Source: Paenibacillus phocaeensis
GTDB lineage: Bacteria > Bacillota > Bacilli > Paenibacillales > Paenibacillaceae
DNA length: 43,631 bases
Assembly (NCBI RefSeq): GCF_900021165.1
Contig: NZ_FCOQ01000022.1
Coordinates: forward strand, 1 to 43,631
Direction of reading: 5' to 3'
The notes beneath the pieces were generated by a model. It searched no databases and was not told where the DNA came from. It saw only the letters and a list, made by a program, of their open reading frames with translations. The position numbers and the translations under genes are program-made. Positions 1-8,234 of this stretch are shown one piece after another (positions within the stretch are counted from its first letter, which is position 1; each line of letters starts with the position of its first letter).

Positions 1-63
1 TGCAGAAGGATGACTCACGAAAAGGCTTCATTATTCACGAATACACTATGCAAAAGAATGCGG

Positions 64-76
64 TTTGGCCTATAAT
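64..76 (+). promoter_or_regulatory. Putative -10 region of the first AraC gene
   Basis: A perfect TATAAT lies at 71-76, preceded by TTTGGCC. No convincing -35 hexamer sits 17 bp upstream. The same TTTGGC-TATAAT arrangement recurs at 1133-1144 before the downstream operon, so the two may share an activator. The distance to the start codon at 155 is reasonable for a leader. Confidence 0.35.
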
Positions 77-154
77 TTGATTGAGCACTCCGCAAAATTA
101 ACTATCAATCAATCCAGGTAAGCCAATTACATCAAACAGGGAGTCAACGGGGTT

Positions 155-1021
155 ATGAGCGACTATCTGGAAATCCCGGAATTCGTGGATTCCATTCCGT
201 TTCGAACATTTTTGAACGACGGTGTGACGATTGTCTACCCGCACTGGCATAAAGAAATTGAAATCATCTATTCCCGCAAAGGCAAAGTAAATATCGGTGT
301 TCAGGAAGATATTGTCCAGCTGGAGGAAGGCGAGATCTACTTCTTCCCGAGCGGCGAAGCCCACTATTTCCTGGCTTCCCCGGACAGTGAACGGTATGTC
401 TATCAATTCAACCTGAAGCTGTTCGACGAGAGAATTCTGCGTGTATCTGAAGACTCTTTGTTAAATCTCTTTGAGACCGGGGAGCCGCTTAGCCGCAACT
501 GGCCAGAGTGGCTGGCTCAGAAGGCGACGGAGCTGTTGATTCATCTCTATGAGGTCGAAGAGAGCCGACCCGCCGGCATGAATTATTTGACCTTGGGGTA
601 CCTGCATCAATTGATCGGCGAGTTTTATTTGCATTTGCCGAGGCGCCAAGCCAAGCCGACGTCCAGCAAGCGGTCTACCGTTCAACATAAAGAAACGTTG
701 GACCTGCTGAATCAAGTTTTTGAATATGTGGAGAATCGCTATCAGGAAGTGATTACCCTTGAGGATGTCGCCAAATTCGTTGGCTTCAGCCCGTATTATT
801 TCACGCGGTTCTTTAAAACCAATACAGGGCAAACCTTCATGCAATTCTTGACCGAATACCGGGTGAACCAAGCCAAGTTTATATTGGCGAACGAGAACAT
901 TCCGATGGCCGAAGTCGCCGATAAAGCCGGCTTTGCCAGTGTGAAAACCTTCCATCATGTATTTAAGGATGAGGTTGGACAATCGCCGCTGCAGTACCGC
1001 AAAAATTTGAATAAGCCTTGA
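155..1021 (+). CDS. AraC family transcriptional regulator with N-terminal cupin
   Basis: Cytoplasmic transcription factor of 288 residues. The N-terminal half (about 20-120) is a cupin-like sugar-sensing domain, with a histidine-rich start (PHWHKEIEIIY) and PSGEAHYF. The C-terminal 100 residues hold the two helix-turn-helix motifs of the AraC/XylS family, with ITLEDVAKFVGFSPYYFTR and the typical end GFASVKTFHHVFKDEVGQSP. It sits directly upstream of, and in the same direction as, the Gfo/Idh/MocA-ThuA-isomerase operon, separated by a terminator, and is the obvious candidate activator of that operon. The ribosome binding site (GGGAG at about 139-143) is weak. The family is clear; the effector is inferred to be a sugar or glycoside. 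Confidence 0.9.
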   Translation: MSDYLEIPEFVDSIPFRTFLNDGVTIVYPHWHKEIEIIYSRKGKVNIGVQEDIVQLEEGEIYFFPSGEAHYFLASPDSERYVYQFNLKLFDERILRVSEDSLLNLFETGEPLSRNWPEWLAQKATELLIHLYEVEESRPAGMNYLTLGYLHQLIGEFYLHLPRRQAKPTSSKRSTVQHKETLDLLNQVFEYVENRYQEVITLEDVAKFVGFSPYYFTRFFKTNTGQTFMQFLTEYRVNQAKFILANENIPMAEVADKAGFASVKTFHHVFKDEVGQSPLQYRKNLNKP

Positions 1022-1026
1022 ATATC

Positions 1027-1069
1027 AAGGGCTTGAACGAGGAAATCTCGTTTAAGTCCTTTATTTTTT
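1027..1069 (+). terminator. Rho-independent terminator after the AraC gene
   Basis: An imperfect hairpin (AAGGGCTTGAACGAG, loop GAAAT, CTCGTTTAAGTCCTT) is followed by a T-rich tail. It lies 6 bp after the stop codon and separates the regulator from the operon. Confidence 0.75.
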
Positions 1070-1132
1070 AGGGAAGGCAGAGCAATATTCGGGAGTTTTT
1101 TGCGGGGAATGCGGGAAGAAAGCGGCATCGGA

Positions 1133-1168
1133 TTTGGCTATAATGAAGTCGACAATAGAACGCTTTCA
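1133..1168 (+). promoter_or_regulatory. Operon promoter (-10) and candidate cre site
   Basis: TTTGGC followed by TATAAT at 1133-1144 gives a strong -10 with no clear -35, as expected for an activator-dependent promoter. Just downstream, 1155-1168 (ATAGAACGCTTTCA) matches the CcpA cre consensus in its right half with about three mismatches overall. At this position CcpA would act as a roadblock. Both are pattern matches only. Confidence 0.4.
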
Positions 1169-1179
1169 GGAGGTATACG

Positions 1180-2253
1180 ATGAAATTAAAGGTTGGAATT
1201 ATAGGATGCGGCGGGATTGCAAACGGCAAGCATATGCCGGCATTATCCCAGGTAGAAGAAGTGGAAATGGTGGCGTTCTGCGACATCATCGTTGAACGGG
1301 CAGAGGAAGCCAAGGCGAAGTTCGGAACTCCGGACGCGAAGGTGTTTGACGATTACAAAACGATGTTAGCCAATGCCGATTTGGATGTCGTTCATGTATG
1401 TACGCCGAATTCCTCGCATGCCTTCATTTCGATTGCGGCGATGGAAGCGGACTGTCATGTGATGTGCGAGAAGCCGATGGCGAAGACGTCCGAAGAAGCG
1501 AGAAGCATGATTGAAGCGTCCAAGCGTACCGGCAAGAAGTTAACGATCGGTTATCAGAACCGGTTCCGGACCGATTCGAGATATTTGCATCAATTTTGCG
1601 AAGAGGGCGGATTGGGCGAGATTTATTTTGGCAAAGCCCATGCGATTCGTCGTCGTGCGGTTCCGACCTGGGGCGTGTTCCTGGATGAGGAAGCTCAAGG
1701 CGGAGGTCCATTGATCGATATCGGGACGCATGCATTGGATTTGACGCTTTGGATGATGAATAACTACAAGCCGAAATACGTGGTTGGGAAAACCTATCAC
1801 GCCCTGTCTCAGACGAAAAATGCTGCGAATGCCTGGGGACCTTGGGATCCGGAAAAATTCACCGTCGAAGACTCCGCGTTTGGTTTCGTAGTGATGGAGA
1901 ACGGGGCCACGATCTTCCTGGAATCCAGCTGGGCCTTGAACAGCCTGGATGTGAAAGAAGCTAAAACGACGCTTTGCGGAACCAAAGCAGGCGCCGATAT
2001 GAACAATGGCTTGACCATCAATGGGGAAGACCACAGCTTGTTGTATGAGAAGAACATTGAACTGCAAACCGGGGGCGTTGCCTTCTATGATGGGGCCGGC
2101 GAAAGACCGGAAGTACTTGAAGCGCGATCCTGGGTCCAAGCGATCCTGAACGATACCGATCCGGTTGTGAAGCCGGAGGAAGCTCTGGTGGTGACGGAAA
2201 TCCTGGAAGCGATCTACAAGTCCTCGAAGACCGGCGAGCCGGTATACCTATAA
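1180..2253 (+). CDS. Gfo/Idh/MocA family oxidoreductase (first of two)
   Basis: NAD(P)-dependent sugar dehydrogenase of 357 residues. The N-terminal Rossmann fold shows [17 protein letters not shown] at about 6-22, and the family signature [12 protein letters not shown] follows at about 95. The C-terminal alpha/beta domain contains [18 protein letters not shown], with the conserved aspartate and histidine of the active site. The gene is preceded by AGGAGG at 1168-1173 and is first in a tightly spaced operon with a ThuA-like gene, an isomerase-like gene and a second family member. Related enzymes oxidise C3 of sugars or glycosides, so a 3-keto product is inferred. The exact substrate cannot be read from sequence. 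Confidence 0.9.
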   Translation: MKLKVGIIGCGGIANGKHMPALSQVEEVEMVAFCDIIVERAEEAKAKFGTPDAKVFDDYKTMLANADLDVVHVCTPNSSHAFISIAAMEADCHVMCEKPMAKTSEEARSMIEASKRTGKKLTIGYQNRFRTDSRYLHQFCEEGGLGEIYFGKAHAIRRRAVPTWGVFLDEEAQGGGPLIDIGTHALDLTLWMMNNYKPKYVVGKTYHALSQTKNAANAWGPWDPEKFTVEDSAFGFVVMENGATIFLESSWALNSLDVKEAKTTLCGTKAGADMNNGLTINGEDHSLLYEKNIELQTGGVAFYDGAGERPEVLEARSWVQAILNDTDPVVKPEEALVVTEILEAIYKSSKTGEPVYL

Positions 2254-2273
2254 GATCCCAAGGAGCGATATCG

Positions 2274-2984
2274 ATGATTCAAGTGACCGTATGGAACGAA
2301 TTTCGCCATGAGAAGACCGACCAAGCCGTTCGGGATATGTATCCGGAAGGCATCCACGGGCAGTTGGCGAAGTTCCTGGGTGAAGATCAGTTTAAGGTCA
2401 AGACCGCGACTTTGGATGAACCGGAGCATGGCTTGACGGAAGCCGTATTGGAGGATACAGATGTCCTGATCTGGTGGGGGCATATGGCCCATGATGAAGT
2501 CCGGGATGACATCGTGGAACGCGTGCATAAGCGGGTGCTGGAAGGCATGGGGCTCGTGGTGCTGCATTCGGGACACTTCTCCAAAATATTCAAGAAACTC
2601 ATGGGCACTTCCTGCGATCTGAAATGGCGGGAAGACGGCAAGCACACGCGGATTTGGAATGTGAATCCGAGCCACCCGATCGCTGAGGGAATTGGGGATT
2701 TCATCGAACTGGAGAAAGAAGAGATGTACGGCGAGCATTTCGATATTCCGGCGCCGGATGAACTGATCTTCGTCAGCTGGTTCCCCGGCGGCGAGGTGTT
2801 CCGCAGCGGTTGTACCTTCCGCCGCGGCAACGGGAAGATTTTCTATTTCCAACCCGGCCATGAAACTTACGCCAGTTATTATAACGAGAAAGTGCAGAAG
2901 GTCATTAAAAACGGAATTCGTTGGTGTGCTCCAACTCAAAATGGATATCCGGTTTATGGCCACTACAAGGCACGTGAACAATAA
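2274..2984 (+). CDS. ThuA-like domain protein
   Basis: Cytoplasmic protein of 236 residues in the ThuA (trehalose utilisation) family, which has a class I glutamine-amidotransferase-like fold. Visible features are the start [15 protein letters not shown], a [10 protein letters not shown] segment near residue 65, the nucleophile-elbow region GLVVLHSGH near 90-98, where a cysteine would be expected but serine is found, and a late [13 protein letters not shown]. ThuA homologues act with Gfo/Idh/MocA dehydrogenases in catabolism of trehalose and other glycosides through 3-keto derivatives. AAGGAG precedes the ATG, and the gene lies 20 bp after the dehydrogenase. Family assignment is firm; the reaction is inferred. 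Confidence 0.85.
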   Translation: MIQVTVWNEFRHEKTDQAVRDMYPEGIHGQLAKFLGEDQFKVKTATLDEPEHGLTEAVLEDTDVLIWWGHMAHDEVRDDIVERVHKRVLEGMGLVVLHSGHFSKIFKKLMGTSCDLKWREDGKHTRIWNVNPSHPIAEGIGDFIELEKEEMYGEHFDIPAPDELIFVSWFPGGEVFRSGCTFRRGNGKIFYFQPGHETYASYYNEKVQKVIKNGIRWCAPTQNGYPVYGHYKAREQ

Positions 2985-2999
2985 GGAGAGTGATCGTCG

Positions 3000-3968
3000 A
3001 TGAAACTGGGTGTATTTACGCCATTGTTTAACGCTTTAAGCTTTGAAGAAATGATTGAGGAAGTAGCCAAGAGAGGATTGCAAACGGTCGAAATCGGCAC
3101 CGGCGGCTATCCGGGCAACGCTCATCTGGATATCGACAAGCTGCTGGCCAGCAGTGACGCGAGAAAGGAGTATCTGGCGAAATTAGCGGACAAAGGCCTG
3201 GAGATCTCGGCGCTCAGCTGTCATAACAACCCGATCTCCCCGGTCAAAGAAGTGGCTGCGGAAGCGGACGAATTACTGCGCAAGACGATCAAGCTGGCGA
3301 GCTTGCTGAACGTTCCGGTGGTCAACGGATTCTCCGGCGTCTCGGGCGGGAATGCAGCGGATACTCAGGTGAACTGGCCGGTATTGCCTTGGCCAACCGA
3401 ATACGACGACAGCTACACTTACCAATGGGAACAGAAGTTGATTCCGTATTGGAAGGGAATCAATACCGAAGCCGAAGCGGCCGGTGTGAAGATCGGGATT
3501 GAACTTCACGGCGGATTCCTGGCCCATACGCCTTATACCATGCTGAAATTGCGTGAAGCCACAGGGAAAGCCATCGGTTGCAACCTGGATCCAAGCCACT
3601 TGTGGTGGCAAGGGATCGATCCGGTCGCGGCCGTCAAGATTCTTGGGGAAGCCGGCGCAATTCACCATTTCCATGCGAAGGATACTTATCTGGATCAAGA
3701 TAACATCAATATGTACGGTTTAACGGACATGCAGCCTTACGGCAATGTGAAGACGCGGGCCTGGACCTTCCGCTCCGTGGGTTGCGGTCATGACTTGAAG
3801 GTATGGTCGGATATCATTTCCGCCTTACGCGTGTATGGTTACGACTATGTGTTAAGCATTGAGCACGAGGATCCTATTATGTCGGTGGATGAAGGTCTGA
3901 ATCGGGCCATTACCAACTTGAAATCGATTATGATCCAAGAGCAGCCCTCAGCCATGTGGTGGGCGTAA
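3000..3968 (+). CDS. Sugar phosphate isomerase/epimerase family TIM-barrel protein
   Basis: Protein of 322 residues in the AP-endonuclease-2/xylose-isomerase-like TIM-barrel superfamily. Candidate metal ligands lie in order in GIELHGGFLAHTPY (Glu, His), NLDPSHLWWQGIDP (Asp, His), HHFHAKDTYLD (His) and LSIEHEDPIM (Glu, His). Homologues beside Gfo/Idh/MocA and ThuA genes include 3-keto-sugar epimerases, isomerases and 3-keto-glycoside-cleaving enzymes, so this may act on the ketone made by the flanking dehydrogenases. AAGGAG precedes the ATG, and intergenic gaps of about 15 bp on both sides mark a single operon. Substrate unknown. Confidence 0.87.
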   Translation: MKLGVFTPLFNALSFEEMIEEVAKRGLQTVEIGTGGYPGNAHLDIDKLLASSDARKEYLAKLADKGLEISALSCHNNPISPVKEVAAEADELLRKTIKLASLLNVPVVNGFSGVSGGNAADTQVNWPVLPWPTEYDDSYTYQWEQKLIPYWKGINTEAEAAGVKIGIELHGGFLAHTPYTMLKLREATGKAIGCNLDPSHLWWQGIDPVAAVKILGEAGAIHHFHAKDTYLDQDNINMYGLTDMQPYGNVKTRAWTFRSVGCGHDLKVWSDIISALRVYGYDYVLSIEHEDPIMSVDEGLNRAITNLKSIMIQEQPSAMWWA

Positions 3969-3981
3969 AGGAGCAAGCAGG

Positions 3982-5019
3982 ATGTCAATCATTAATTTCG
4001 CCGTAATCGGCTATGGCGGCATGGGTTCCTACCATGCCCACAACTTGATCCCAGCGGAGAGCGCCCGTTTTCACGTTGCGGGGACTTATGATATCTCCGG
4101 GGAGAGACAGCAAATCTCCAAGGGCAAAGGCCTTCATATTTATGGCAGCCTGGAGGAAGTCTTGCGGGACGACCAGATCGAAGCGATTCTCATCGCGACG
4201 CCGAACGATTCGCATAAGGAAATCGCGATCCAAGCGCTGCGGGCCGGCAAACATGTGGTTTGCGAAAAGCCTGTTGCCATGAACACCGAAGAGCTAGATG
4301 AGATTCTGGCCGTTGCCGAAGAGACCGGAAATGTGTTTATGGTTCATCAGAATCGCCGGTGGGACCCGGATTTCCTCATCATTCGTCAGCTGTATCAGAA
4401 CAAGACGATCGGAGACATCTTCCAAATCGAATCCCGTGTCCAAGGCGCTAATGGCATTCCAGGCGATTGGCGTCATCTGGAGAAGCACGGAGGCGGCATG
4501 CTGTTAGATTGGGGGGTTCACCTGCTGGATCAGTTGCTTTGGCTGGTCGATAGTCCTGTCCAGAGCGTGTATTCGGACTTGAGTTATATCTTGGGTGATG
4601 AAGTGGATGACGGATTTATGAGCTACATCACTTTTGAAAATGGCGTGCGAGCTCTGATCGAAGTAGGAACCACCAACTATACCAAGCTTCCTCGCTGGTA
4701 CGTGAAAGGTCTGGAAGGAACCGCGAAAATCAACGATTGGGATTTGTCCGGAGAGATGATCGCCGCTACCGGCCGGAAAGATGTGGCAGCTCCAACCCCG
4801 ATTCAAGCGGGTGTGGGACTCACGAAGACGATGGCGCCCCCTTCGGAGGAGGCAACCGAGAAATTGGCCTTCCCGGAACCTAAAGCCGATTTTGTTCCGT
4901 TCTACCAGAACTTTTATGAAGTTGTTCGTGAAGGCGCTGAGCCTATCGTAAAAAATCAGGAAGTTCGCAAGGTCCTGAAGCTGATTGACGATATTTTCAA
5001 GTCATGCCATCAAGGGTGA
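3982..5019 (+). CDS. Gfo/Idh/MocA family oxidoreductase (second)
   Basis: Dehydrogenase of 345 residues with an N-terminal Rossmann motif (AVIGYGGMGSYHAHNL at about 7-22), the CEKPVAMNTEEL signature near 94, and a C-terminal domain with GGGMLLDWGVHLLDQLLWL. It is clearly different in sequence from the first dehydrogenase of the operon, so the pair probably handle different steps, for example oxidation at C3 of the glycoside and re-reduction of the freed 3-keto sugar. AAAGGAG precedes the ATG. It is the last gene of the operon and is followed by a strong terminator. Confidence 0.9.
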   Translation: MSIINFAVIGYGGMGSYHAHNLIPAESARFHVAGTYDISGERQQISKGKGLHIYGSLEEVLRDDQIEAILIATPNDSHKEIAIQALRAGKHVVCEKPVAMNTEELDEILAVAEETGNVFMVHQNRRWDPDFLIIRQLYQNKTIGDIFQIESRVQGANGIPGDWRHLEKHGGGMLLDWGVHLLDQLLWLVDSPVQSVYSDLSYILGDEVDDGFMSYITFENGVRALIEVGTTNYTKLPRWYVKGLEGTAKINDWDLSGEMIAATGRKDVAAPTPIQAGVGLTKTMAPPSEEATEKLAFPEPKADFVPFYQNFYEVVREGAEPIVKNQEVRKVLKLIDDIFKSCHQG

Positions 5020-5046
5020 CCTGACTCCAGGCGTTGCCGCGTGAAA

Positions 5047-5075
5047 AAGCTGACCGTTCCCGGTCAGCTTTTTTT
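5047..5075 (+). terminator. Rho-independent terminator of the 3-keto-sugar-type operon
   Basis: Perfect 9-bp stem (AAGCTGACC / GGTCAGCTT) with a 6-base loop and seven T residues. It also abuts the 3' end of the convergent hydrolase gene. Confidence 0.93.
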
Positions 5076-6244
5076 CATTTCGCCTTCCTTTCGCGTGTTG
5101 CTCGAAATGATCGGAAGAACTCGCGGATATCCCGAGCCATCAGCTCCGGTTCCTCCATGGCGGTAAAATGACCGCCGCGGGGCAGGGAAGTCCACCGGGT
5201 CACATTCAGATTTCGCGCGGCCCATTCCTTGGGCGGGAGCAAGATATCCGCCTTGAACAAGGCAAGGGCGGTTGGAACCTCGATGTAGCCGAGTGGAGGC
5301 AGCGTATGGGTGTTTTCATAATACATCTGGGCGGCCGATCCCGCCGTGTTCGTTACCCAATAAATCATAATCTGCGTGAGCAGTTCGTCTTCGGTGAATC
5401 TTTGCCGAAGGTCTCCGCCGCAATCGCTCCAGGCTCGCAGCTTCTCGAGGATCCAGCTTGCCAATCCAACAGGGGAGTCGGACAAACTATAAGCCAGCGT
5501 TTGAGGACGCGTCGATTGGATGGACATATAGCCGCCTTCTTCAGCTACCCATGCCGAAGCGGCTTGTTTATATTGCCGCTCTTCTTCCGAGAGCTCCGCC
5601 TCGTTCGGTGCAGTCATGAGCCCGCGGATAATCCCGATGTCGGTGAGATGAATGCCGTACAACCGCTCAGGATAGTTGACGGCCAGATATCGGGTCACCC
5701 CGGAGCCCATATCACCGCCGCCAGCAGCGAATTTGTCGTAGCCCAACTCCTCGGTCATAAGCTTTGCCCACAACTCGGAGACGCTCGCATTGTTGATACC
5801 AGGACGAGCCGGGCGGCTGGAGAAGCCGAACCCGGGCAACGAGGGGACAATGACGTCAAAGGCGTCCTCTGCACTGCCGCCGTAGCTGGCCGGATCGGTT
5901 AAGAGCGGAATGATTTTCTCATACCGAAGATAGCTGTCGGGCCATCCATGAGTGAGGATCAGGGGCAGAGGGTTCGGTCCTTTCCCGCGCTCATAGACAA
6001 AGTGGATGTCGATCCCATCCAGGTGCGTGCGGAATTGAGTGAACCGGTTTAATCGGGCCTCTTGGGCTCGCCAGTCATATTGATCCTTCCAGTAGGCGAC
6101 CAGGGATTGCAGATACGATCGTTCCGTACCTCGTTCCCAGCCGATGTACTCCGGCTGATCGGGCCAGCGGACGCGATCGAGTCGGCTCCTCAGGTCGTCC
6201 AGGATTTCGTCGGAAACGTGAATGTGAAATGGTTCAAGTGCCAT
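5075..6244 (-). CDS. Epoxide hydrolase-like alpha/beta hydrolase
   Basis: Protein of 389 residues with the N-terminal epoxide-hydrolase domain (about 1-110) followed by an alpha/beta-hydrolase core. Visible motifs are the oxyanion HGWPDSYLRYEK near 99, the nucleophile elbow GGGDMGSG with Asp178, and a C-terminal RGGHFTAMEEPE that supplies the catalytic histidine. Family members open epoxides by attack of the aspartate. No signal peptide is seen. GGAGGG lies 5-6 bases before the ATG. It is divergently transcribed from an AraC regulator that probably controls it. The epoxide substrate is unknown, and some members of this family have no proven epoxide activity. Confidence 0.88.
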   Translation of the reverse strand: MALEPFHIHVSDEILDDLRSRLDRVRWPDQPEYIGWERGTERSYLQSLVAYWKDQYDWRAQEARLNRFTQFRTHLDGIDIHFVYERGKGPNPLPLILTHGWPDSYLRYEKIIPLLTDPASYGGSAEDAFDVIVPSLPGFGFSSRPARPGINNASVSELWAKLMTEELGYDKFAAGGGDMGSGVTRYLAVNYPERLYGIHLTDIGIIRGLMTAPNEAELSEEERQYKQAASAWVAEEGGYMSIQSTRPQTLAYSLSDSPVGLASWILEKLRAWSDCGGDLRQRFTEDELLTQIMIYWVTNTAGSAAQMYYENTHTLPPLGYIEVPTALALFKADILLPPKEWAARNLNVTRWTSLPRGGHFTAMEEPELMARDIREFFRSFRATRERKAK

Positions 6245-6276
6245 AGAGCATCCCTCCTATTGGTGCTACATCGATC

Positions 6277-6305
6277 ATTATATCCTCTGGAAAGATATGA
6301 TACAC
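6277..6305 (-). promoter_or_regulatory. Putative promoter of the epoxide hydrolase gene
   Basis: The reverse strand carries a perfect TATAAT at 6282-6277. The -35 position (GTGTAT, 6305-6300) is poor, suggesting activator dependence. This 106-bp divergent spacer is shared with the AraC gene at 6351. Confidence 0.4.
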
Positions 6306-6350
6306 TGGCATAAATGAAGCATCTGACTATACGATTTGATAGGTGAGACC

Positions 6351-7205
6351 ATGCCGCAAATAGATCGATACAAGAATCGCATTGTGAACATTGAGTTTGT
6401 TCCGATGGAGGATGTAAGACGACTTCCTTATCCAGAACGCCGTTCCCTGGTCTTGATTACTTCGGGAAGCTTACACGGCACTTTAAACGAGCATCCCATC
6501 TCGATCGTTGCTCCGGGTGTCCTTTGCCTGGCGGAAAACGATGAACTGAGAGTCACGGAGGCACTTAACGTAGCCGCTCAATCCTTCCACTTTCACCCGG
6601 AGTTCCTGACCAGCGTCAGGTTGTCCGATACGGAGAAGTACTTTTCGTCGGCGCCAAGCATCCAGACCGGGCTTTCGCTGTTTGACAGAGCGGATCCCTA
6701 TTCCGGCATCCCTCGGCTTACCGCAAATGCTTATCCGCTTATTTTTGAATGGTTTTTTGTCTTGGGCACGGAAGTGATGGCGCAAAGCGATGAACGATGG
6801 GCGTGTCGAATTAAAAAGTATCTCATCCAAATTTTTGGCTTGCTGGAGGAGTTGAACCGAAATCGCGAACCTTCCCCGGTAGATCTCGTGTTAGAGTACA
6901 TCCACACGAATTATTCTCGCAAGCTTACCCTGGAGGATTTGACGGGCATCGCGCATTTGAACCGCGTGACTTTAAACAAGCGGTTTCAGGCAAGATGCGG
7001 TTCGACCGCGATGGGGTATCTGCTCTCCTATCGATTGAAGGTGGCATGCGAACTTCTAACCCATACTGATATGAACCTGAACGATATTGCGCGCGCGACG
7101 GGGTTTGAATACGATACTTATTTCATCAAGCAGTTTACGGCCAAGAAAGGGATGTCCCCTACGACGTATCGGATCAATTCGCGCAAGTTTTCCAACGCAC
7201 AGTAA
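6351..7205 (+). CDS. AraC family transcriptional regulator (second)
   Basis: Regulator of 284 residues. The last 100 residues form the double helix-turn-helix domain (KLTLEDLTGIAHLNRVTLNK, then MNLNDIARATGFEYDTYF and GMSPTTYR). The N-terminal part (about 20-150) is a poorly conserved ligand domain with a short cupin-like section. I start it at the ATG at 6351 because AGGTGAG at 6341-6347 is well placed; an in-frame TTG at 6336 has no ribosome binding site. Its divergence from the epoxide-hydrolase-like gene suggests local control. The effector is unknown. Confidence 0.85.
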   Translation: MPQIDRYKNRIVNIEFVPMEDVRRLPYPERRSLVLITSGSLHGTLNEHPISIVAPGVLCLAENDELRVTEALNVAAQSFHFHPEFLTSVRLSDTEKYFSSAPSIQTGLSLFDRADPYSGIPRLTANAYPLIFEWFFVLGTEVMAQSDERWACRIKKYLIQIFGLLEELNRNREPSPVDLVLEYIHTNYSRKLTLEDLTGIAHLNRVTLNKRFQARCGSTAMGYLLSYRLKVACELLTHTDMNLNDIARATGFEYDTYFIKQFTAKKGMSPTTYRINSRKFSNAQ

Positions 7206-7225
7206 ATATAACAGGGAGGATAAGG

Positions 7226-7387
7226 GCGGAACGGGAACTGATCGGTTCCGACCTCGACGGAAGCGACGGTTGGTCCTTGACCTGGGATTTCGGTCGTCGG
7301 AGTATGCATGACCGCATCGTAGTCCAAGCCTTAGGCAGCGATGGGACAACCCAAGCTCAAGAGATGATTTTGGTTACGGCAGAGTGA
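7226..7387 (+). pseudogene. Remnant: C-terminal tail of an Ig-like-domain protein
   Basis: The frame ending at the TGA at 7385-7387 reads as the last strands of a bacterial Ig-like or fibronectin-like beta-sandwich: IGSDLDGSDGWSLTW, then RIVVQALGSDGTTQAQEM and ILVTAE before the stop. There is no start codon, ribosome binding site or upstream domain; the frame runs back into the AraC gene. Such domains normally end large secreted enzymes, so this is best read as the 3' scar of a deleted gene. The assignment rests on my reading of the residue pattern and needs a profile search. Confidence 0.5.
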
Positions 7388-7407
7388 GGATCCCGCGTTT
7401 GGCGCAG

Positions 7408-7983
7408 CTATTCTTCCAGCAATCGTCCGCCATCATTCCACTGGCCGTACATGTTATTTTCCTTCGTGTGTGCGATCAATTTGTCCAGTCGGCTCTGAAA
7501 CAGCTCCGGTTGGTGGATGACGCTTTGGATCGTATCGATCCGAACTCTGCGATAAAGCGCCGGGAAGGACATGAAGTTCTTGTACACCTGTGGGTCCTCC
7601 CGCAGCCGCTCTTCAATAACGCTGTCGATCCGAAACGCTTCGGGGTTCATCTCGGGAAGAACCCTTCGTCCCTCCTCGGTCATGAGCCCCAGCTTCTCCA
7701 GACGGCGGACCCGCGCTTTGTTCAATTCGGTCCATGAACTTCGATTCTGACGAGGGGACAGCCTTTGAGCTGTCTGTGTCTCGTTCAGCCTCTTCTTGAT
7801 TCCGTCGATCCAACCAAAACATAAAGCTTCTTCAACCGCGTCTAAATAGAGCAGCGTGTCCGGTCTTGGCCTCATGCTGACGACAACCCAACACGACTTC
7901 GCAGTTCGGCTATTCGCCTGCAGCCATGCCCGCAGTTCTTCTCTGGACTTCACTGGAAGCAATTCTAGTGGAGCATTTGTCAT
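7408..7983 (-). CDS. YdeI/OmpD-associated family protein
   Basis: Cytoplasmic protein of 191 residues. The pattern is that of the YdeI/OmpD-associated (OmdA-like) family: ELRAWLQANSRTAKSCWVVV near the start, YLDAVEEALCFGWIDGIKKR at about 48-67, a basic LSPRQNRSSWTELNKARVRR segment and a helical C-terminus. Its molecular function is not established. The start is placed at the ATG at 7983 because GGAGACG precedes it; the frame extends 22 codons further with no better signal. It is convergent with the Ig-like remnant. Confidence 0.8.
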   Translation of the reverse strand: MTNAPLELLPVKSREELRAWLQANSRTAKSCWVVVSMRPRPDTLLYLDAVEEALCFGWIDGIKKRLNETQTAQRLSPRQNRSSWTELNKARVRRLEKLGLMTEEGRRVLPEMNPEAFRIDSVIEERLREDPQVYKNFMSFPALYRRVRIDTIQSVIHQPELFQSRLDKLIAHTKENNMYGQWNDGGRLLEE

Positions 7984-8085
7984 TCGAGTCGTCTCCTTCG
8001 TCGTTGATATCTTGATTATATAAAAAGAATCATGACAACACACTGTCATGCTTCTTATCCATTTAGGTATGCCAACATTTTTATA

Positions 8086-8144
8086 TTGATAAGCGCTTAC
8101 ATATCGTCTATAATCGAACTAAACCGGTTTACTAAACCGATTTA
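8086..8144 (+). promoter_or_regulatory. Promoter with cre-like site and two LacI-type operators
   Basis: A near-consensus sigma-A promoter has TTGATA at 8086-8091, a 17-bp spacer and TATAAT at 8109-8114. GATAAGCGCTTACA at 8088-8101 overlaps the -35 and fits the CcpA cre consensus with two mismatches. Just after the -10 lie TAAACCGGTTTA (8120-8131, perfect palindrome) and TAAACCGATTTA (8133-8144). Both have the central CG typical of LacI-family operators. The layout predicts catabolite repression plus induction through the LacI protein at 12314. Confidence 0.8.
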
Positions 8145-8234
8145 ATAAAATGATTGATCTGAAGAGGGAGGAGGCATACTAAGTTTCATCTTGGTTTGTT
8201 CAACCAAAATTTCAACAGAAAGGCGAGAAATGAA

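Noticed and set aside
6336..6350. TTG start for the second AraC gene
   Set aside because: There is no ribosome site before 6336, while AGGTGAG is well spaced before the ATG at 6351.
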